Shown here in pieces: positions 42,592 to 51,077 of a stretch of 64,000 bases of DNA; within the stretch, counting starts at the first letter, position 1, and the number at the start of each line of letters is the position of its first letter. Origin of the DNA: Sphingomonas panacis. GTDB taxonomy: Bacteria > Pseudomonadota > Alphaproteobacteria > Sphingomonadales > Sphingomonadaceae. The stretch lies in NCBI RefSeq assembly GCF_001717955.1, contig NZ_CP014168.1:2575501-2639500 (forward strand), given 5' to 3'. The notes beneath the pieces were generated by a model. That model was not told where the DNA came from. It worked only from the letters and a program-made list of their open reading frames with translations, and made no database searches. A program made the position numbers and the translations under genes.

Positions 42592-43095
42592 GTGAAACTG
42601 GCGTTGGTGATCGCCGGTTTGCTGGCGACGAGCCTATCGTTGGCAAGCTGCGCGCAGGGCGATCCCACCGCGAACGGCGCTGGCCCGGCAAAGATCGTCG
42701 TCACCATCTCGGGCGCGGGTGGCAAACACGCCTTCACCGTCGAGCAGGCGAAGACCGCGGCGGCGCAGGAACGAGGGCTGATGTACCGCACCGACATTCC
42801 GGCCGATGGCGGCATGCTCTTTTATCCGTATCCGCCCGAAGGTAGCGCGCCGCGCGCGGCAACATTCTGGATGAAGAACACGCCAAGCCCGCTCGACATT
42901 CTCTTCATCCGGCCGGACGGCACGATCGCGCGGATCGCCGAACAGTCGCCGCCGTTTTCGCAAGCGCCGATCCCCTCGGGCGAGCCGGTCGCGGCGGTGC
43001 TGGAGCTTCGCGGCGGGCGTGCGCTCGATCTCGACATCAGCGCCGGCGATACGGTGCGGTGGGACGGCGGGCCGGCTGGCGCGCCCAAGCGCTGA
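42592..43095 (+). CDS. DUF192 domain lipoprotein
   Basis: 167 residues from GTG 42592. The lipoprotein signal has lipobox LASC (Cys20). The DUF192 domain follows: AAQERGLMYRTDIPADGGMLFYP, TFWMKNTPSPLDILFI, SGEPVAAVLELRGGRALDLDISAGD. The family is exported and its function is uncharacterised. It is tightly spaced behind the cold-shock gene. Confidence 0.88.
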   Translation: MKLALVIAGLLATSLSLASCAQGDPTANGAGPAKIVVTISGAGGKHAFTVEQAKTAAAQERGLMYRTDIPADGGMLFYPYPPEGSAPRAATFWMKNTPSPLDILFIRPDGTIARIAEQSPPFSQAPIPSGEPVAAVLELRGGRALDLDISAGDTVRWDGGPAGAPKR

Positions 43096-43137
43096 ATCGC
43101 GGTTGATGGCGGCGGCGCCACAGGCTAAGCGGCGCAT

Positions 43138-43530
43138 ATGGGACTGAACCTCAATCCGTTTACGTGGTGGACCGGCGCCACCCTTGGCACCATCATCGGG
43201 CTGCGCGGCAAGGCGCGGGTCGGCGAGGATGCGCTTGGCAACGTCTATTACGAGGGTGGTAAGGATACTGCGGGCAATCCGCGCCGCTGGGTGATCTACA
43301 GCGGCTCGAACGACGCGAGCCTGGTCGCGCCCGAATGGTTCAGTTGGCTTCACCATCAGGTCGATGACGTTCCCGATCGCGCATTGCCAGCGCCGCGCGT
43401 CTGGCAGAAGCCGGCGGTCGCGAACATGACCGGCACCGCGCTCGCCTATCGTCCGCCCGGTGCACTCGAAAAGGGTGGCCACCGCGCTGCCGCGACGGGC
43501 GACTACGAAGCCTGGACGCCGGACGCGTGA
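43138..43530 (+). CDS. NADH:ubiquinone oxidoreductase NDUFA12-like subunit
   Basis: 130 residues. Family features are GKARVGEDALGNVYYEGG, RRWVIYSG, APEWFSWLHHQVDDVP and a C-terminal YEAWTPDA. It corresponds to the 17.2-kDa accessory subunit of complex I, found in alphaproteobacteria and mitochondria, on the matrix/cytoplasmic side. It overlaps the DUF2155 gene by 4 bp. Confidence 0.92.
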   Translation: MGLNLNPFTWWTGATLGTIIGLRGKARVGEDALGNVYYEGGKDTAGNPRRWVIYSGSNDASLVAPEWFSWLHHQVDDVPDRALPAPRVWQKPAVANMTGTALAYRPPGALEKGGHRAAATGDYEAWTPDA

Positions 43531-44177
43531 CCGTCCGGCTGCTGGGCGGGGTGGCGCTCGTCGCGCTGCTCGCCTGCGGCGGCTGCGACAAGGACCAGTC
43601 TTCGGAGTCGTCCAACACCGCCAAGACGGCGCCGCGCACCGCATTGGAAGAGGAAAGCGGCCCGTCCGACATCGTCACGGTCGATGTCGATCAGGGCAGC
43701 GATCCTTCCGCCGGTGCGACGCCGATGGCGCAGCGCGTCGCGGTGCTCGGCGTGCTCAACAAGCGCAACGGCGCGACGCGCGAGGTGACGCTCAAGCCCG
43801 GCCAGGCGGCGCGGGTCGGTGATGCGGTGATCCATCTGCGCGCGTGCGAACAGACCGCGCCGTGGGAACCCGACCATTATACCGGCGCTTTCGTCCAGCT
43901 CGACGTGAAGCAATATGACGCGAAATGGCACCGCGTCTTTTCAGGCTGGCTCTACAAGGAGCGTCCGTCGCTCAACGTCGTGCTCAACCCGATCTACGAC
44001 GTCTGGCCCAAGAGCTGCGCGATGACTTTCCCGGCGGGCGGCCCCGATACGGTCGCGATCGGCAACGACTCCGGCGAGGCGCGGTCGAGCGCGAAGAAAT
44101 CGGCGCCCGCCGAGGGCGACAGTGCGCCGGCGACGCCGACCGAGCCGTCCAACGCGGACGCCAGCAACGCGAGGTAA
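43527..44177 (+). CDS. DUF2155 domain exported protein
   Basis: 216 residues from GTG 43527. The hydrophobic N-terminus has lipobox-like LLACGGC. The DUF2155 core is VAVLGVLNKRNGATREVTLKPGQAARVGDAVIHLRACEQTAPWEPDHYTGAFVQLD and WLYKERPSLNVVLNPIYDVWPKSC. A low-complexity Ala/Ser/Pro tail follows. The function is unknown; it often follows the NDUFA12-like gene. Its 3' end overlaps the converging aat gene by 184 bp. Confidence 0.9.
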   Translation: MTVRLLGGVALVALLACGGCDKDQSSESSNTAKTAPRTALEEESGPSDIVTVDVDQGSDPSAGATPMAQRVAVLGVLNKRNGATREVTLKPGQAARVGDAVIHLRACEQTAPWEPDHYTGAFVQLDVKQYDAKWHRVFSGWLYKERPSLNVVLNPIYDVWPKSCAMTFPAGGPDTVAIGNDSGEARSSAKKSAPAEGDSAPATPTEPSNADASNAR

Positions 44178-44752
44178 GCCGCGCGCGGCACTTCGAGCGC
44201 GCCGAGCGAGGCGAGGTGTTCGGTCATGAACTGGCAGTCGAGCAGCGTGAACCCGCCGAAGCGCAACCGTGCCACCAGCCATGCGATCGCCACCTTCGAG
44301 GCATCGCGTGCGCGGCTGACCATGCTTTCGCCGAAAAACGCGCGGCCGAGAGCGAGGCCATAGAGGCCGCCGACCAATGTCGGCCCGTCCCACACTTCGA
44401 CCGAATGCGCGAAGCCCATCGCGTGGAGTTCGCAGAACACGCTCTCGATCTGGCCGTTGATCCAGGTGTCGGGCCGGTTGGCCACGCTTTGCGCGCACAA
44501 GCCGATCATCTGCGGGAAGGCGGTGTCGGCGGTGACTCGGTAGCGGTCGCTCGCGACCGTCTTCTTAAGCGAATGCGAGAGATGGAAACCGTCGAGCGGC
44601 AGGATCGCGCGCTGGCGTGGTTCGACCCAATAGACGCTATCGGCATCGCGCGAATCGGCCATCGGGAACACGCCGACCGAATAGGCGCCGAGCACGAGTT
44701 GCGGATCGAGTTGAAGCGTGCCGGCCGGCGCGTCGCTGCGCGGCGCTCTCAT
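43994..44752 (-). CDS. aat: Leucyl/phenylalanyl-tRNA-protein transferase
   Basis: 252 residues from ATG 44752, overlapping the ParA-like stop by 4 bp. Aat signatures are LVLGAYSVGVFPMADSRDADSVYWVEPRQRAILPLDGFHLSHSLKK, TWINGQIESVFCELHAMGFAHSVEVWDG, LVGGLYGLALGRAFFGESMVSR, and LLDCQFMTEHLASLGA. The terminal VIAQLLGQTS matches the conserved family end, so the long overlap with the opposite gene is real. It adds Leu or Phe to proteins with N-terminal Lys/Arg for N-end-rule degradation. Confidence 0.95.
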   Translation of the reverse strand: MRAPRSDAPAGTLQLDPQLVLGAYSVGVFPMADSRDADSVYWVEPRQRAILPLDGFHLSHSLKKTVASDRYRVTADTAFPQMIGLCAQSVANRPDTWINGQIESVFCELHAMGFAHSVEVWDGPTLVGGLYGLALGRAFFGESMVSRARDASKVAIAWLVARLRFGGFTLLDCQFMTEHLASLGALEVPRAAYLALLASALDGSVGVAGALSPSAGADFFALDRASPESLPIATVSGPPAGKVIAQLLGQTS

Positions 44753-45462
44753 CCGGCGAGGCGGCGCTCGATCGCCTGCCAGAGCTGCGCGAAGGCCTGT
44801 CCGCTCGCGGATTTCCCCGCGAACGCACCGACGGGTTCGCGCCGCGTGGCCATCGATTCGATCACGCTCGCCATCGGGATCACCGGCCAGTCGGGATGCG
44901 CTTCGAGCGCGGCGGCATGGAGCTTGCGGCGGCGATCGACCATCGAATGTACCGGCAGCACGTTGGCCTTGGCGCCGAGGTGCCTGAGCACTTCGGCGAA
45001 GGCGCGTTCGGACAGCGGCGAGGGGATCACCGGCACAACGATCAGGTCGGCGGCGCGCATCACCTGATCGCTCGTCTCGGTCAGCCCAGGCGGGCAATCG
45101 AGCAGGATGCGATCATAGTGTTTTCGCAAGCCCGTCAGAAGCTTCTGCAGCCGCTTCTTGCGGTCGAGTTCGTGGAACAGCACGTCGAGTCCGCGCAGCG
45201 ACGCGTCGGCGCCGATCAGGTCGAGGCGGGGAATGGCGGTCTTGCGGATCAGGTCGCTTGCATCGGCATCCTTGAGGAACACCGATTGCGCCGCTTCGCG
45301 AGCAGTTCCGGTTGCGAGCATGAAGGTGCTGGCGGCCTGTGCGTCGAGATCCCACAACAAGGTGCGCCGGGCCGAAAGCGTTGCCGAACACCACGCGAGA
45401 TTTACGGTGAGCGTGGTTTTACCAACGCCACCCTTGAGACTGTAGATCGCGATGGTCGACAC
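44749..45462 (-). CDS. ParA-family ATPase
   Basis: 237 residues. The deviant Walker A is SLKGGVGKTTLTVNLAW (residues 8-24), Walker A' is LLWDLDAQAAST and Walker B is RILLDCPPGLTET. No ParB partner is adjacent, so a chromosome-partition role is unlikely. Orphan ParA-like ATPases often position cellular cargo. It is co-transcribed with aat. Confidence 0.9.
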   Translation of the reverse strand: MSTIAIYSLKGGVGKTTLTVNLAWCSATLSARRTLLWDLDAQAASTFMLATGTAREAAQSVFLKDADASDLIRKTAIPRLDLIGADASLRGLDVLFHELDRKKRLQKLLTGLRKHYDRILLDCPPGLTETSDQVMRAADLIVVPVIPSPLSERAFAEVLRHLGAKANVLPVHSMVDRRRKLHAAALEAHPDWPVIPMASVIESMATRREPVGAFAGKSASGQAFAQLWQAIERRLAG

Positions 45463-45541
45463 GAAGGCACCTCCTGACGCGAGACGCTATATCGTGGCGG
45501 TGCCGAACGCTAGGCGTCGGCACCGCACCACCCGCGAGTTT

Positions 45542-45919
45542 TTACGCCTTGCAGGCCTGGGCTGGCTTGCCGGGCAGGGTCAGCGTGATGCCGGTCTTGT
45601 CGCCGGTCAGTTCGTAACCGTCGGCCTTGTACGGATCTCCAGCCTTCTCGGCGGTCAGTTTGGTGAGGCTGCCTGCCTTCTCCGGCTTGATGAGCACCTG
45701 CTTGTCGCCCTGGAAGAAGTCGACGATGAAGACGCTCTGGTCCTTGCAGCGGAACGTCACTTCCGACGTCATCGACGGCGGCAGCTCTACCGGCTTGCGC
45801 TTGGCGAGCTCGGCGGCGTTCGGGTCGGGTGACGTCGAGGTGACTTCGGTCGGTTTGGTGTTGCAGGCTGCAAGCGACACGAGCGCAAGCGCGGCGGCGG
45901 GGAGGAGCAGTTTCTTCAT
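45542..45919 (-). CDS. MliC-like lipoprotein (lysozyme-inhibitor fold)
   Basis: 125 residues. The lipoprotein signal has LAAC (Cys19). The domain VTFRCKDQSVFIVDFFQGDKQVLIKPEKAG followed by a YELTGDKTGITLTL strand and terminal Cys (QACKA) fits the MliC/YdcH-type C-type lysozyme inhibitor with its paired cysteines. It is probably periplasmic and protective; inhibitor activity is inferred from the fold. Confidence 0.75.
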   Translation of the reverse strand: MKKLLLPAAALALVSLAACNTKPTEVTSTSPDPNAAELAKRKPVELPPSMTSEVTFRCKDQSVFIVDFFQGDKQVLIKPEKAGSLTKLTAEKAGDPYKADGYELTGDKTGITLTLPGKPAQACKA

Positions 45920-46098
45920 GGTGCGGTTGCTTCGCCTATGCGAAACATCGCGTCAACTCTCTTGCTTGCGCAATAAAGTGTTTTTTCATTGCTACCGCTC
46001 AAGCCGTGGAATTTGTCGGATAAATCTTTCGAACGGGCGCAAAATCCATGCCCGGGCAGGTCCCGTTCATAATGCGGCGGCGCGGAATTTTCAGCGAA

Positions 46099-46569
46099 TC
46101 AGACGTCCAGATACCGCGCCAGTTCCCGCCACGCGGGCCGTTTCGCATCGAGGCCGACCGTGTGCATTCCGCTGCTGGAGGGCAGGGGATGGATCGCGTA
46201 TTGTGACGCCGCCGGCCCGAGCTGGCGCAGCCCGTGCTTGTACGAGGCGCCGCCATTGAAGCCGATCGCGCGCAGATCGGGCAAAGTTGCGACGAGCGCG
46301 GCGAGATCGTTGGCGCTGATATCGCGCAGCGCCGCATCGGTGCTGCCCGTCCGCTGCGCGCTCGCCACCACGTCCCACAACCCGACCCGGCTGGCGAGCA
46401 GCCGCGCCAGCCGCGCATCATAGTCGAGCGGCACGAGATCCTCGTCGACCACCCCTGACATCAGCCGCCAGAACTGGTTTTGCGGATTGGCATAATAACG
46501 CTGCGCCGCAAGCGACTGTTCCCCCGGCAGGCTGCCGAGCACCAGCACGCGCACGCGGGGATCGACCAC
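46099..46569 (-). CDS. DNA-deoxyinosine glycosylase (UDG/Mug superfamily)
   Basis: The core is LVLGSLPGEQSLAAQRYYANPQNQFWRLM (motif 1), DARLARLLASRVGLWDVVASAQRTGSTDAAL, IGFNGGASYKHGL, and HPLPSSSGMH (motif 2). This is the UDG-superfamily family that removes hypoxanthine or uracil. GTG 46569 gives 156 residues, but family members usually extend to the upstream KQSFPPV; a CTG at 46596, one base after the vapC stop, would include it, so the start is uncertain. It is coupled to vapBC by position. Confidence 0.8.
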   Translation of the reverse strand: MVDPRVRVLVLGSLPGEQSLAAQRYYANPQNQFWRLMSGVVDEDLVPLDYDARLARLLASRVGLWDVVASAQRTGSTDAALRDISANDLAALVATLPDLRAIGFNGGASYKHGLRQLGPAASQYAIHPLPSSSGMHTVGLDAKRPAWRELARYLDV

Positions 46570-46597
46570 GGGCGGAAAAGACTGTTTGAACGCCAGC

Positions 46598-46990
46598 TCA
46601 GGCCGCCGCGACGAGATCGGTACGGGCGAAATCGTCGCCCTTGAACAGCAAGGGCTCGCCGGTCGCCTTGGCGAGGGCATAGGCGAAACAATCGCCGAAG
46701 TTGAGCCGCGCGGGGTGGCCGGTGCCGATGCCGTAAGTTCGGTACGCGGCCTCGCCGATCTGTGCTTGCTCGACTGTGACGGGTTCGATCGTGAGTTCTG
46801 TTTCGGCGTTGAAGATCGCCAATGCGACGGCAAGAGCGGGATCTTTACGACGTGTCAGTACCGCCGAAAGCTCGATCCAGTTTCCAGCCGAGATACGCCT
46901 GACCGGCGCCGCCGCCATCCGGGTCGCGAACATATCACCATCGGGTTCATCAAGAATCACCGCCATGATAGCCGAGCTATCGACAATCAT
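46598..46990 (-). CDS. vapC: VapC-type PIN-domain toxin
   Basis: 130 residues from ATG 46990. PIN catalytic acids are D4 (VDSSAI), the Glu in WIELSAVL, the Asp in NFGDCFAYALAK and the Asp in GDDFARTD. It is a Mg-dependent endoribonuclease, usually cleaving tRNA or rRNA. Its start overlaps the vapB stop by 4 bp, the normal antitoxin-first operon. Confidence 0.92.
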   Translation of the reverse strand: MIVDSSAIMAVILDEPDGDMFATRMAAAPVRRISAGNWIELSAVLTRRKDPALAVALAIFNAETELTIEPVTVEQAQIGEAAYRTYGIGTGHPARLNFGDCFAYALAKATGEPLLFKGDDFARTDLVAAA

Positions 46991-47250
46991 TTGGGCAAAC
47001 CGTCCTCGTAAATCTCGTCCATGATCTCTTTCGAGGTCTTCCCCTTCCAATCCTCGGGAAGATGCTTTCGCACCTCGGCGGCAGCCGCTTTGATTCGACG
47101 TACTTTCTCCTGGACCATCGCGTCCTGCTCACGCGCCTCACGCTCCAGGGCTGCGCGGATCACGGCAGTCACGGTCGTGCCGCGCGCCTCGGCGAGTCCG
47201 CGCGCCAGTCGAACCGCTTCGGCGTCCTTGATGTTGAACTGTTCGCCCAC
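46987..47250 (-). CDS. vapB: VapB-type antitoxin
   Basis: 87 residues from GTG 47250 with GGAGG eight bases upstream. FNIKDAEAVRLARGLAEARGTTVTAVIRAALERE is the Rv0623-like/ribbon-helix-helix DNA-binding domain (residues 5-38). The C-terminal half is charged and would wrap the VapC active site. It should repress its own promoter with VapC. Confidence 0.9.
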   Translation of the reverse strand: MGEQFNIKDAEAVRLARGLAEARGTTVTAVIRAALEREAREQDAMVQEKVRRIKAAAAEVRKHLPEDWKGKTSKEIMDEIYEDGLPK

Positions 47251-47349
47251 GCTATACCTCCGCAGGCGGACCTTATACCACAAGCAGAGATTGGTGCCAG
47301 CGAGGCAAGCATGGATTGCGGGCGGCGGCGTCGTCGCTATTTGAGGGGC

Positions 47350-48342
47350 ATGCACACCGCCCCCAGCACGCTCGCCCTGATCGGCAACACGCCACTCGTC
47401 CTGTTGAAAGGGCCGAGCGAGGCCGCCGGCGCGGAGATTTATGGCAAATGCGAGTTCGCCAATCCCGGCGCCTCGGTGAAGGACCGCGCGGCGCTCGGCA
47501 TCGTCGAGGATGCCGAGGCGCGTGGCGTGATCCAGCCCGGCGGCACGTTCGTCGAGGGCACGGCGGGCAATACCGGCATCGGCGTGGCGCTGGTCGCCAA
47601 TGCCAAGGGCTACAAGACGATCATCGTGATGCCCGAGACGCAGAGCCGCGAGAAGATGGACACGTTGCGCGCGCTGGGTGCCGAACTCGTGCTGGTGCCG
47701 GCCGCGCCCTATTCGAACCCCGGGCATTTCGTACACACCTCGCGCCGGATCGCCGAGGAAACGCCCAACGCGGTATGGGCCAACCAGTTCGACAATATCG
47801 CCAACCGCCGCGCGCACATCACCGGCACCGCCGAGGAGATCTGGGCGCAGATGGAGGGGCGGATCGACGGCTTCACCTGCGCGGCTGGCACCGGCGGCAC
47901 GATCGCCGGCGTCGGCATGGGGCTGAAGGCCAAGGACGAAAACGTGTGCATCGCGCTCAGCGATCCGCACGGCGCCGCGCTTTACGAATATTACGCGCAT
48001 GGCGAACTTCGCTCGGAAGGGTCGTCGGTCGCCGAGGGGATCGGGCAGGGGCGCATCACCGGCAATCTCGAAGGCGCGCCGATCGACACGCAGTTCCGCA
48101 TTTCGGACGAGGAGGGACTCGCATGGGTCAGCCGGCTGTTGTCGGAGGAAGGGCTGTGTCTCGGCCTGTCGTCGGGCATCAACGTCGCCGGCGCGGTGCG
48201 GCTGGCGCGGCAGCTTGGGCCGGGCAGCCGCGTCGTGACGATCTTGTGCGACACCGGGTTCAGGTACCTGTCATCGCTCTACAATAAGGACTGGCTGGAG
48301 GCGAAAGGCCTGCCGGTTTTCCCTTGGCTTGCGACGAGCTGA
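47350..48342 (+). CDS. cysK: Cysteine synthase (O-acetylserine sulfhydrylase)
   Basis: 330 residues from ATG 47350 (MHTAPSTLALIGNTPLVLL). The PLP lysine is in NPGASVKDRAA near residue 48. The substrate loop is EGTAGNTGIGVA, the PLP-phosphate loop AAGTGGTIAGVG and the C-terminal SSGINVAGAV. It is fold-type II and makes cysteine from O-acetylserine and sulfide. EGTAGNTGIG is slightly unlike the EPTSGNTGI of canonical CysK, so a related cysteine-synthase-family role cannot be excluded. It diverges from vapBC. Confidence 0.88.
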   Translation: MHTAPSTLALIGNTPLVLLKGPSEAAGAEIYGKCEFANPGASVKDRAALGIVEDAEARGVIQPGGTFVEGTAGNTGIGVALVANAKGYKTIIVMPETQSREKMDTLRALGAELVLVPAAPYSNPGHFVHTSRRIAEETPNAVWANQFDNIANRRAHITGTAEEIWAQMEGRIDGFTCAAGTGGTIAGVGMGLKAKDENVCIALSDPHGAALYEYYAHGELRSEGSSVAEGIGQGRITGNLEGAPIDTQFRISDEEGLAWVSRLLSEEGLCLGLSSGINVAGAVRLARQLGPGSRVVTILCDTGFRYLSSLYNKDWLEAKGLPVFPWLATS

Positions 48343-48391
48343 GGCAGGGCATCGACAATAGGATTTTTTTGCGTTACATTTCTGCCACAGT

Positions 48392-48685
48392 ATGAAGATC
48401 ATCGTACCAGATCCGGGCCATGCGAGCCACCGCGCCAAGGTCGGCATGATCGGCCTCGCGGCTGTGCTGCTGCTGATCGGCCTCGCCGCTGCGGTCTTCG
48501 CGACGGCGACCAAGGAGCGGCCGGTGCTGCTCGCCGCCAACGCGCGGACACACACGATGCAGCGCACGGCGGACAACGCCGCCATGCCGAGCGACAAGGC
48601 CACCAACGAACCGCTCGCCGAGCTTGGTGTCGCGCCGAGTTCATCGGCGGCCGACAATGCGTCGGACGCAGCTCGCGCCCAGTGA
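48392..48685 (+). CDS. Small single-pass membrane protein, unknown function
   Basis: 97 residues. A short cytoplasmic head precedes one transmembrane helix (about 19-40, MIGLAAVLLLIGLAAAVFAT) and an Ala/Ser-rich tail. It lies between cysK and the dcw promoter. I do not recognise a family. Confidence 0.5.
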   Translation: MKIIVPDPGHASHRAKVGMIGLAAVLLLIGLAAAVFATATKERPVLLAANARTHTMQRTADNAAMPSDKATNEPLAELGVAPSSSAADNASDAARAQ

Positions 48686-49039
48686 CTGCCCTGTGACCGG
48701 GCAGTGATCGCGCACCCTCTGCCCGGCTCGGGGAAAAGCCGGGAAATCACGCCAGAACTCGCCTCCGCGCCGGGAATTTCCGGGCGCGTTCGGCCGTGTA
48801 TGCGAACATCACGAGAACGTACGGAAATGCCGCTAAATAATTCCCCGGATAATCGAAGCGGATAGCGCTGATCCCGCCAAATCCCCGGATTTCCCCTTGT
48901 ATCCCCGAACGGCCCTATGATACCTCCGTCTCCGACAGGGGCAGCTTTATCTCGCCTGCGCGATTCTCACCGGAGCGGCTGAAAAGAGCCGTTTTTCGGG
49001 CCGGGATCGGCGTGCCTGTCACTTTGTGGAGCGTGGCAA
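48686..49039. promoter_or_regulatory. dcw promoter region with MraZ-box repeats
   Basis: 354 bp of non-coding DNA before mraZ. TCCC(C/G) repeats occur with exact 10-bp periodicity at 48872, 48882, 48892 and 48902, plus an isolated copy at 48842. A -10-like TATGAT lies at 48916-48921. This is the expected pattern of the MraZ operator in front of a dcw cluster. Confidence 0.7.
48872..48906. promoter_or_regulatory. Candidate MraZ operator (four direct repeats)
   Basis: Four TCCCC/TCCCG pentamers each separated by five bases. On the other strand they read GGGGA/CGGGA. Known MraZ boxes are short G-rich direct repeats spaced 10 bp, so autoregulation of mraZ and the downstream cluster is likely. 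It overlaps the probable -35 region. Confidence 0.7.
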
Positions 49040-49540
49040 GTGGGGGACCGGCAGGAGTATCAGGGAAAGGGACTTGGCCTTGTCGATGACAAGGGCCGCG
49101 TCGCTATTCCCAGCGCACTCCGCACCACGCTCGCCAAGAACGCGCCGCGCGACGACGGCAAGGATGGCGGTACCGTCATCATCGCTCCGCACCCGACCTA
49201 TCGCTGCCTGATCGCCTACGATCCTGGCTTCATCGAAACGCTCAAGCGCGAGTGCGAGGTGCGCGACGAAGCGCATGTCGCGGCAACCGGCACGTCGGAC
49301 TACAACATCCTCGCCCGCGCCGGTGCGGCTGAAACGCTGCCGTTCGACGGTAGCGGCCGCTTCATCATGCCCGCGTTCGAGCGCCGCTATGCGCGCATCG
49401 AGGAGGTCGCCTTCTTCCACGGCACGTTCAAGTGGATCACGATCTGGTCGCCGCGCGTGATGATCGAGACCGACGGGATCGACCCGTTCCTGAAAGAAGC
49501 GGTCGAGTTCCAGTGCGCCGAGAAGGGGATCGTGCTGTGA
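49040..49540 (+). CDS. mraZ: Transcriptional regulator MraZ
   Basis: 166 residues from GTG 49040. Two AbrB-like MraZ repeats are present: [17 protein letters not shown] (residues 12-28) and [29 protein letters not shown] (about 102-130). Each contains the conserved strand-and-turn that makes the DNA-binding ring. It represses its own operon. It overlaps rsmH by 4 bp. Confidence 0.95.
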   Translation: MGDRQEYQGKGLGLVDDKGRVAIPSALRTTLAKNAPRDDGKDGGTVIIAPHPTYRCLIAYDPGFIETLKRECEVRDEAHVAATGTSDYNILARAGAAETLPFDGSGRFIMPAFERRYARIEEVAFFHGTFKWITIWSPRVMIETDGIDPFLKEAVEFQCAEKGIVL

Positions 49541-50484
49541 GTGATGCTCCGCACATCCCCGTGCTGCTCGACGAGGTGCTCGAAGGGCTCGCGGTGCAAC
49601 CCGGTTCGGCGCAGGTCGATGCGACCTTCGGCGCGGGCGGTTACACGCGCGCGATCCTCGCCGCCGGCGGGCGGGTGTTCGCGTTCGATCGCGATCCCGA
49701 TGCGATCGCCGACGGTCAGGCGCTGGTCGCCGAGTCGGGCGGCGCGCTGACGCTGATCGCGGCGACCTTCTCCGCGCTGGAAGCCGAGCTTGCCGCGCGC
49801 GACGCGCTCCCGGTCGATGGTGTCGTGATGGACATCGGCGTCAGCTCGATGATGCTCGACCGGCCCGAGCGCGGCTTCAGCTTCCAGCAGGATGGCCCGC
49901 TCGACATGCGGATGAGCCAGGAAGGCGAGAGCGCCGCCGATTTCCTCAATACCGCCGACGAGACCCTGATCGCCAACGTGCTGTACGAATATGGCGAGGA
50001 ACCGCGCTCGCGGCGGGTCGCGCGCGCGATCGTCGCGGCGCGGCCGCTTACGCGCACCACCGAACTCGCGAACGTGGTCAGGAAAGCGCTGGGGTATAAG
50101 CCGCACGACAAGAAAGACCCGTCGACGCGGACCTTCCAGGCGATCCGCATTCACATCAACCGCGAACTGGGTGAACTCGCCGATGGTCTCGCGGCGGCGG
50201 AGCGCGCGCTCGGGCCGGGCGGCCGGCTCGCGGTGGTGACGTTCCACAGCCTCGAGGACCGGCTGGTGAAGCGCTTCTTCCGTGAGCGCAGCGGCGGGCT
50301 GCCGGGCGGGTCGCGCCACCTGCCGCAAGTCGCGGCGAAGGCGGAACCGAGTTTCGAGAATGTCGCGCGTGCGGTGCGCGCGGGTGAGGCCGAGCTTGCG
50401 CGCAACCCGCGCGCACGATCGGCGACGTTACGGGTCGCGCAGCGGACGGCGGCTGCGGCTTGGGTGAATGAGGGAGCGTTGTAA
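49537..50484 (+). CDS. rsmH: 16S rRNA (cytosine(1402)-N(4))-methyltransferase
   Basis: 315 residues from GTG 49537 overlapping the mraZ stop. The N-terminus is [16 protein letters not shown]-binding [45 protein letters not shown], an inserted helical domain, and [16 protein letters not shown] follow. It methylates C1402 in the ribosomal P site. The length is typical. Confidence 0.96.
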   Translation: MSDAPHIPVLLDEVLEGLAVQPGSAQVDATFGAGGYTRAILAAGGRVFAFDRDPDAIADGQALVAESGGALTLIAATFSALEAELAARDALPVDGVVMDIGVSSMMLDRPERGFSFQQDGPLDMRMSQEGESAADFLNTADETLIANVLYEYGEEPRSRRVARAIVAARPLTRTTELANVVRKALGYKPHDKKDPSTRTFQAIRIHINRELGELADGLAAAERALGPGGRLAVVTFHSLEDRLVKRFFRERSGGLPGGSRHLPQVAAKAEPSFENVARAVRAGEAELARNPRARSATLRVAQRTAAAAWVNEGAL

Positions 50485-51077
50485 TGCTTGGGCTTGCGTG
50501 GAAGACCCTTGGCTGGTTTCTGGCTGGTGTCGCGGTGGCGCTTGGCTTTCTGCTGGTGCCGCTTCAGGTCGCGGCGGAGCGCAAGAAGCTCGACCGCACC
50601 GTCGCCGACATCGTCCAGGCGCGCCGCGACATCCGTGCGCTCGAAACCGAGTTCGAGACTCGCGCCAACCTCGCCCAGCTCGACCAGTGGAACAACGACA
50701 CGTTGCGGCTGGTCGCTCCCGGCGCGGGCCAGTTCGTCGCCGACGAGGCGGCGCTCGCCGCGATCGACGTGCGCCAGCCAGGTACGGCGGACATCCAGAC
50801 CGCGTCGTTCGTGCCCGCGCCGCCGGTAACGGACTCGCCCGCCGCCGCCACGCCCGCGCAGGTCGAGACCGCCGCCGTCGCCCCGGTTCGCACGCCGGCG
50901 CCGGTGGCTACACCGGCGAAGCCCACACCCGTCGCCGCGGTCGCCGCCGTCAAGCCGACCACCGCGAAGCGCGCCAAGGCGCAGGCGGTGGCGATGCTCG
51001 ACCGCAAGCTGCTGAGCGATTCGACCGTTGGCGATCTGCTGTCGTCCGCGCGGGCGGAATCGCGCCGGGCGCGATGA
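50484..51077 (+). CDS. ftsL: Cell division protein FtsL-like
   Basis: 197 residues. One transmembrane helix (about 8-28, LGWFLAGVAVALGFLLVP) is followed by a coiled-coil segment (ERKKLDRTVADIVQARRDIRALETEFETRANLAQLDQWN) ending in a LRLVAP-like motif, as in FtsL. A long Pro/Ala-rich C-terminal extension follows, larger than classical FtsL. It should join FtsB and FtsQ to activate FtsWI. Assignment rests on topology and position between rsmH and ftsI. Confidence 0.82.
   Translation: MLGLAWKTLGWFLAGVAVALGFLLVPLQVAAERKKLDRTVADIVQARRDIRALETEFETRANLAQLDQWNNDTLRLVAPGAGQFVADEAALAAIDVRQPGTADIQTASFVPAPPVTDSPAAATPAQVETAAVAPVRTPAPVATPAKPTPVAAVAAVKPTTAKRAKAQAVAMLDRKLLSDSTVGDLLSSARAESRRAR

Noticed and set aside
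44749..45462. ParA-like gene as a chromosome partition locus
   Set aside because: No parB gene or parS-like sites nearby; the context is aat and metabolic genes.
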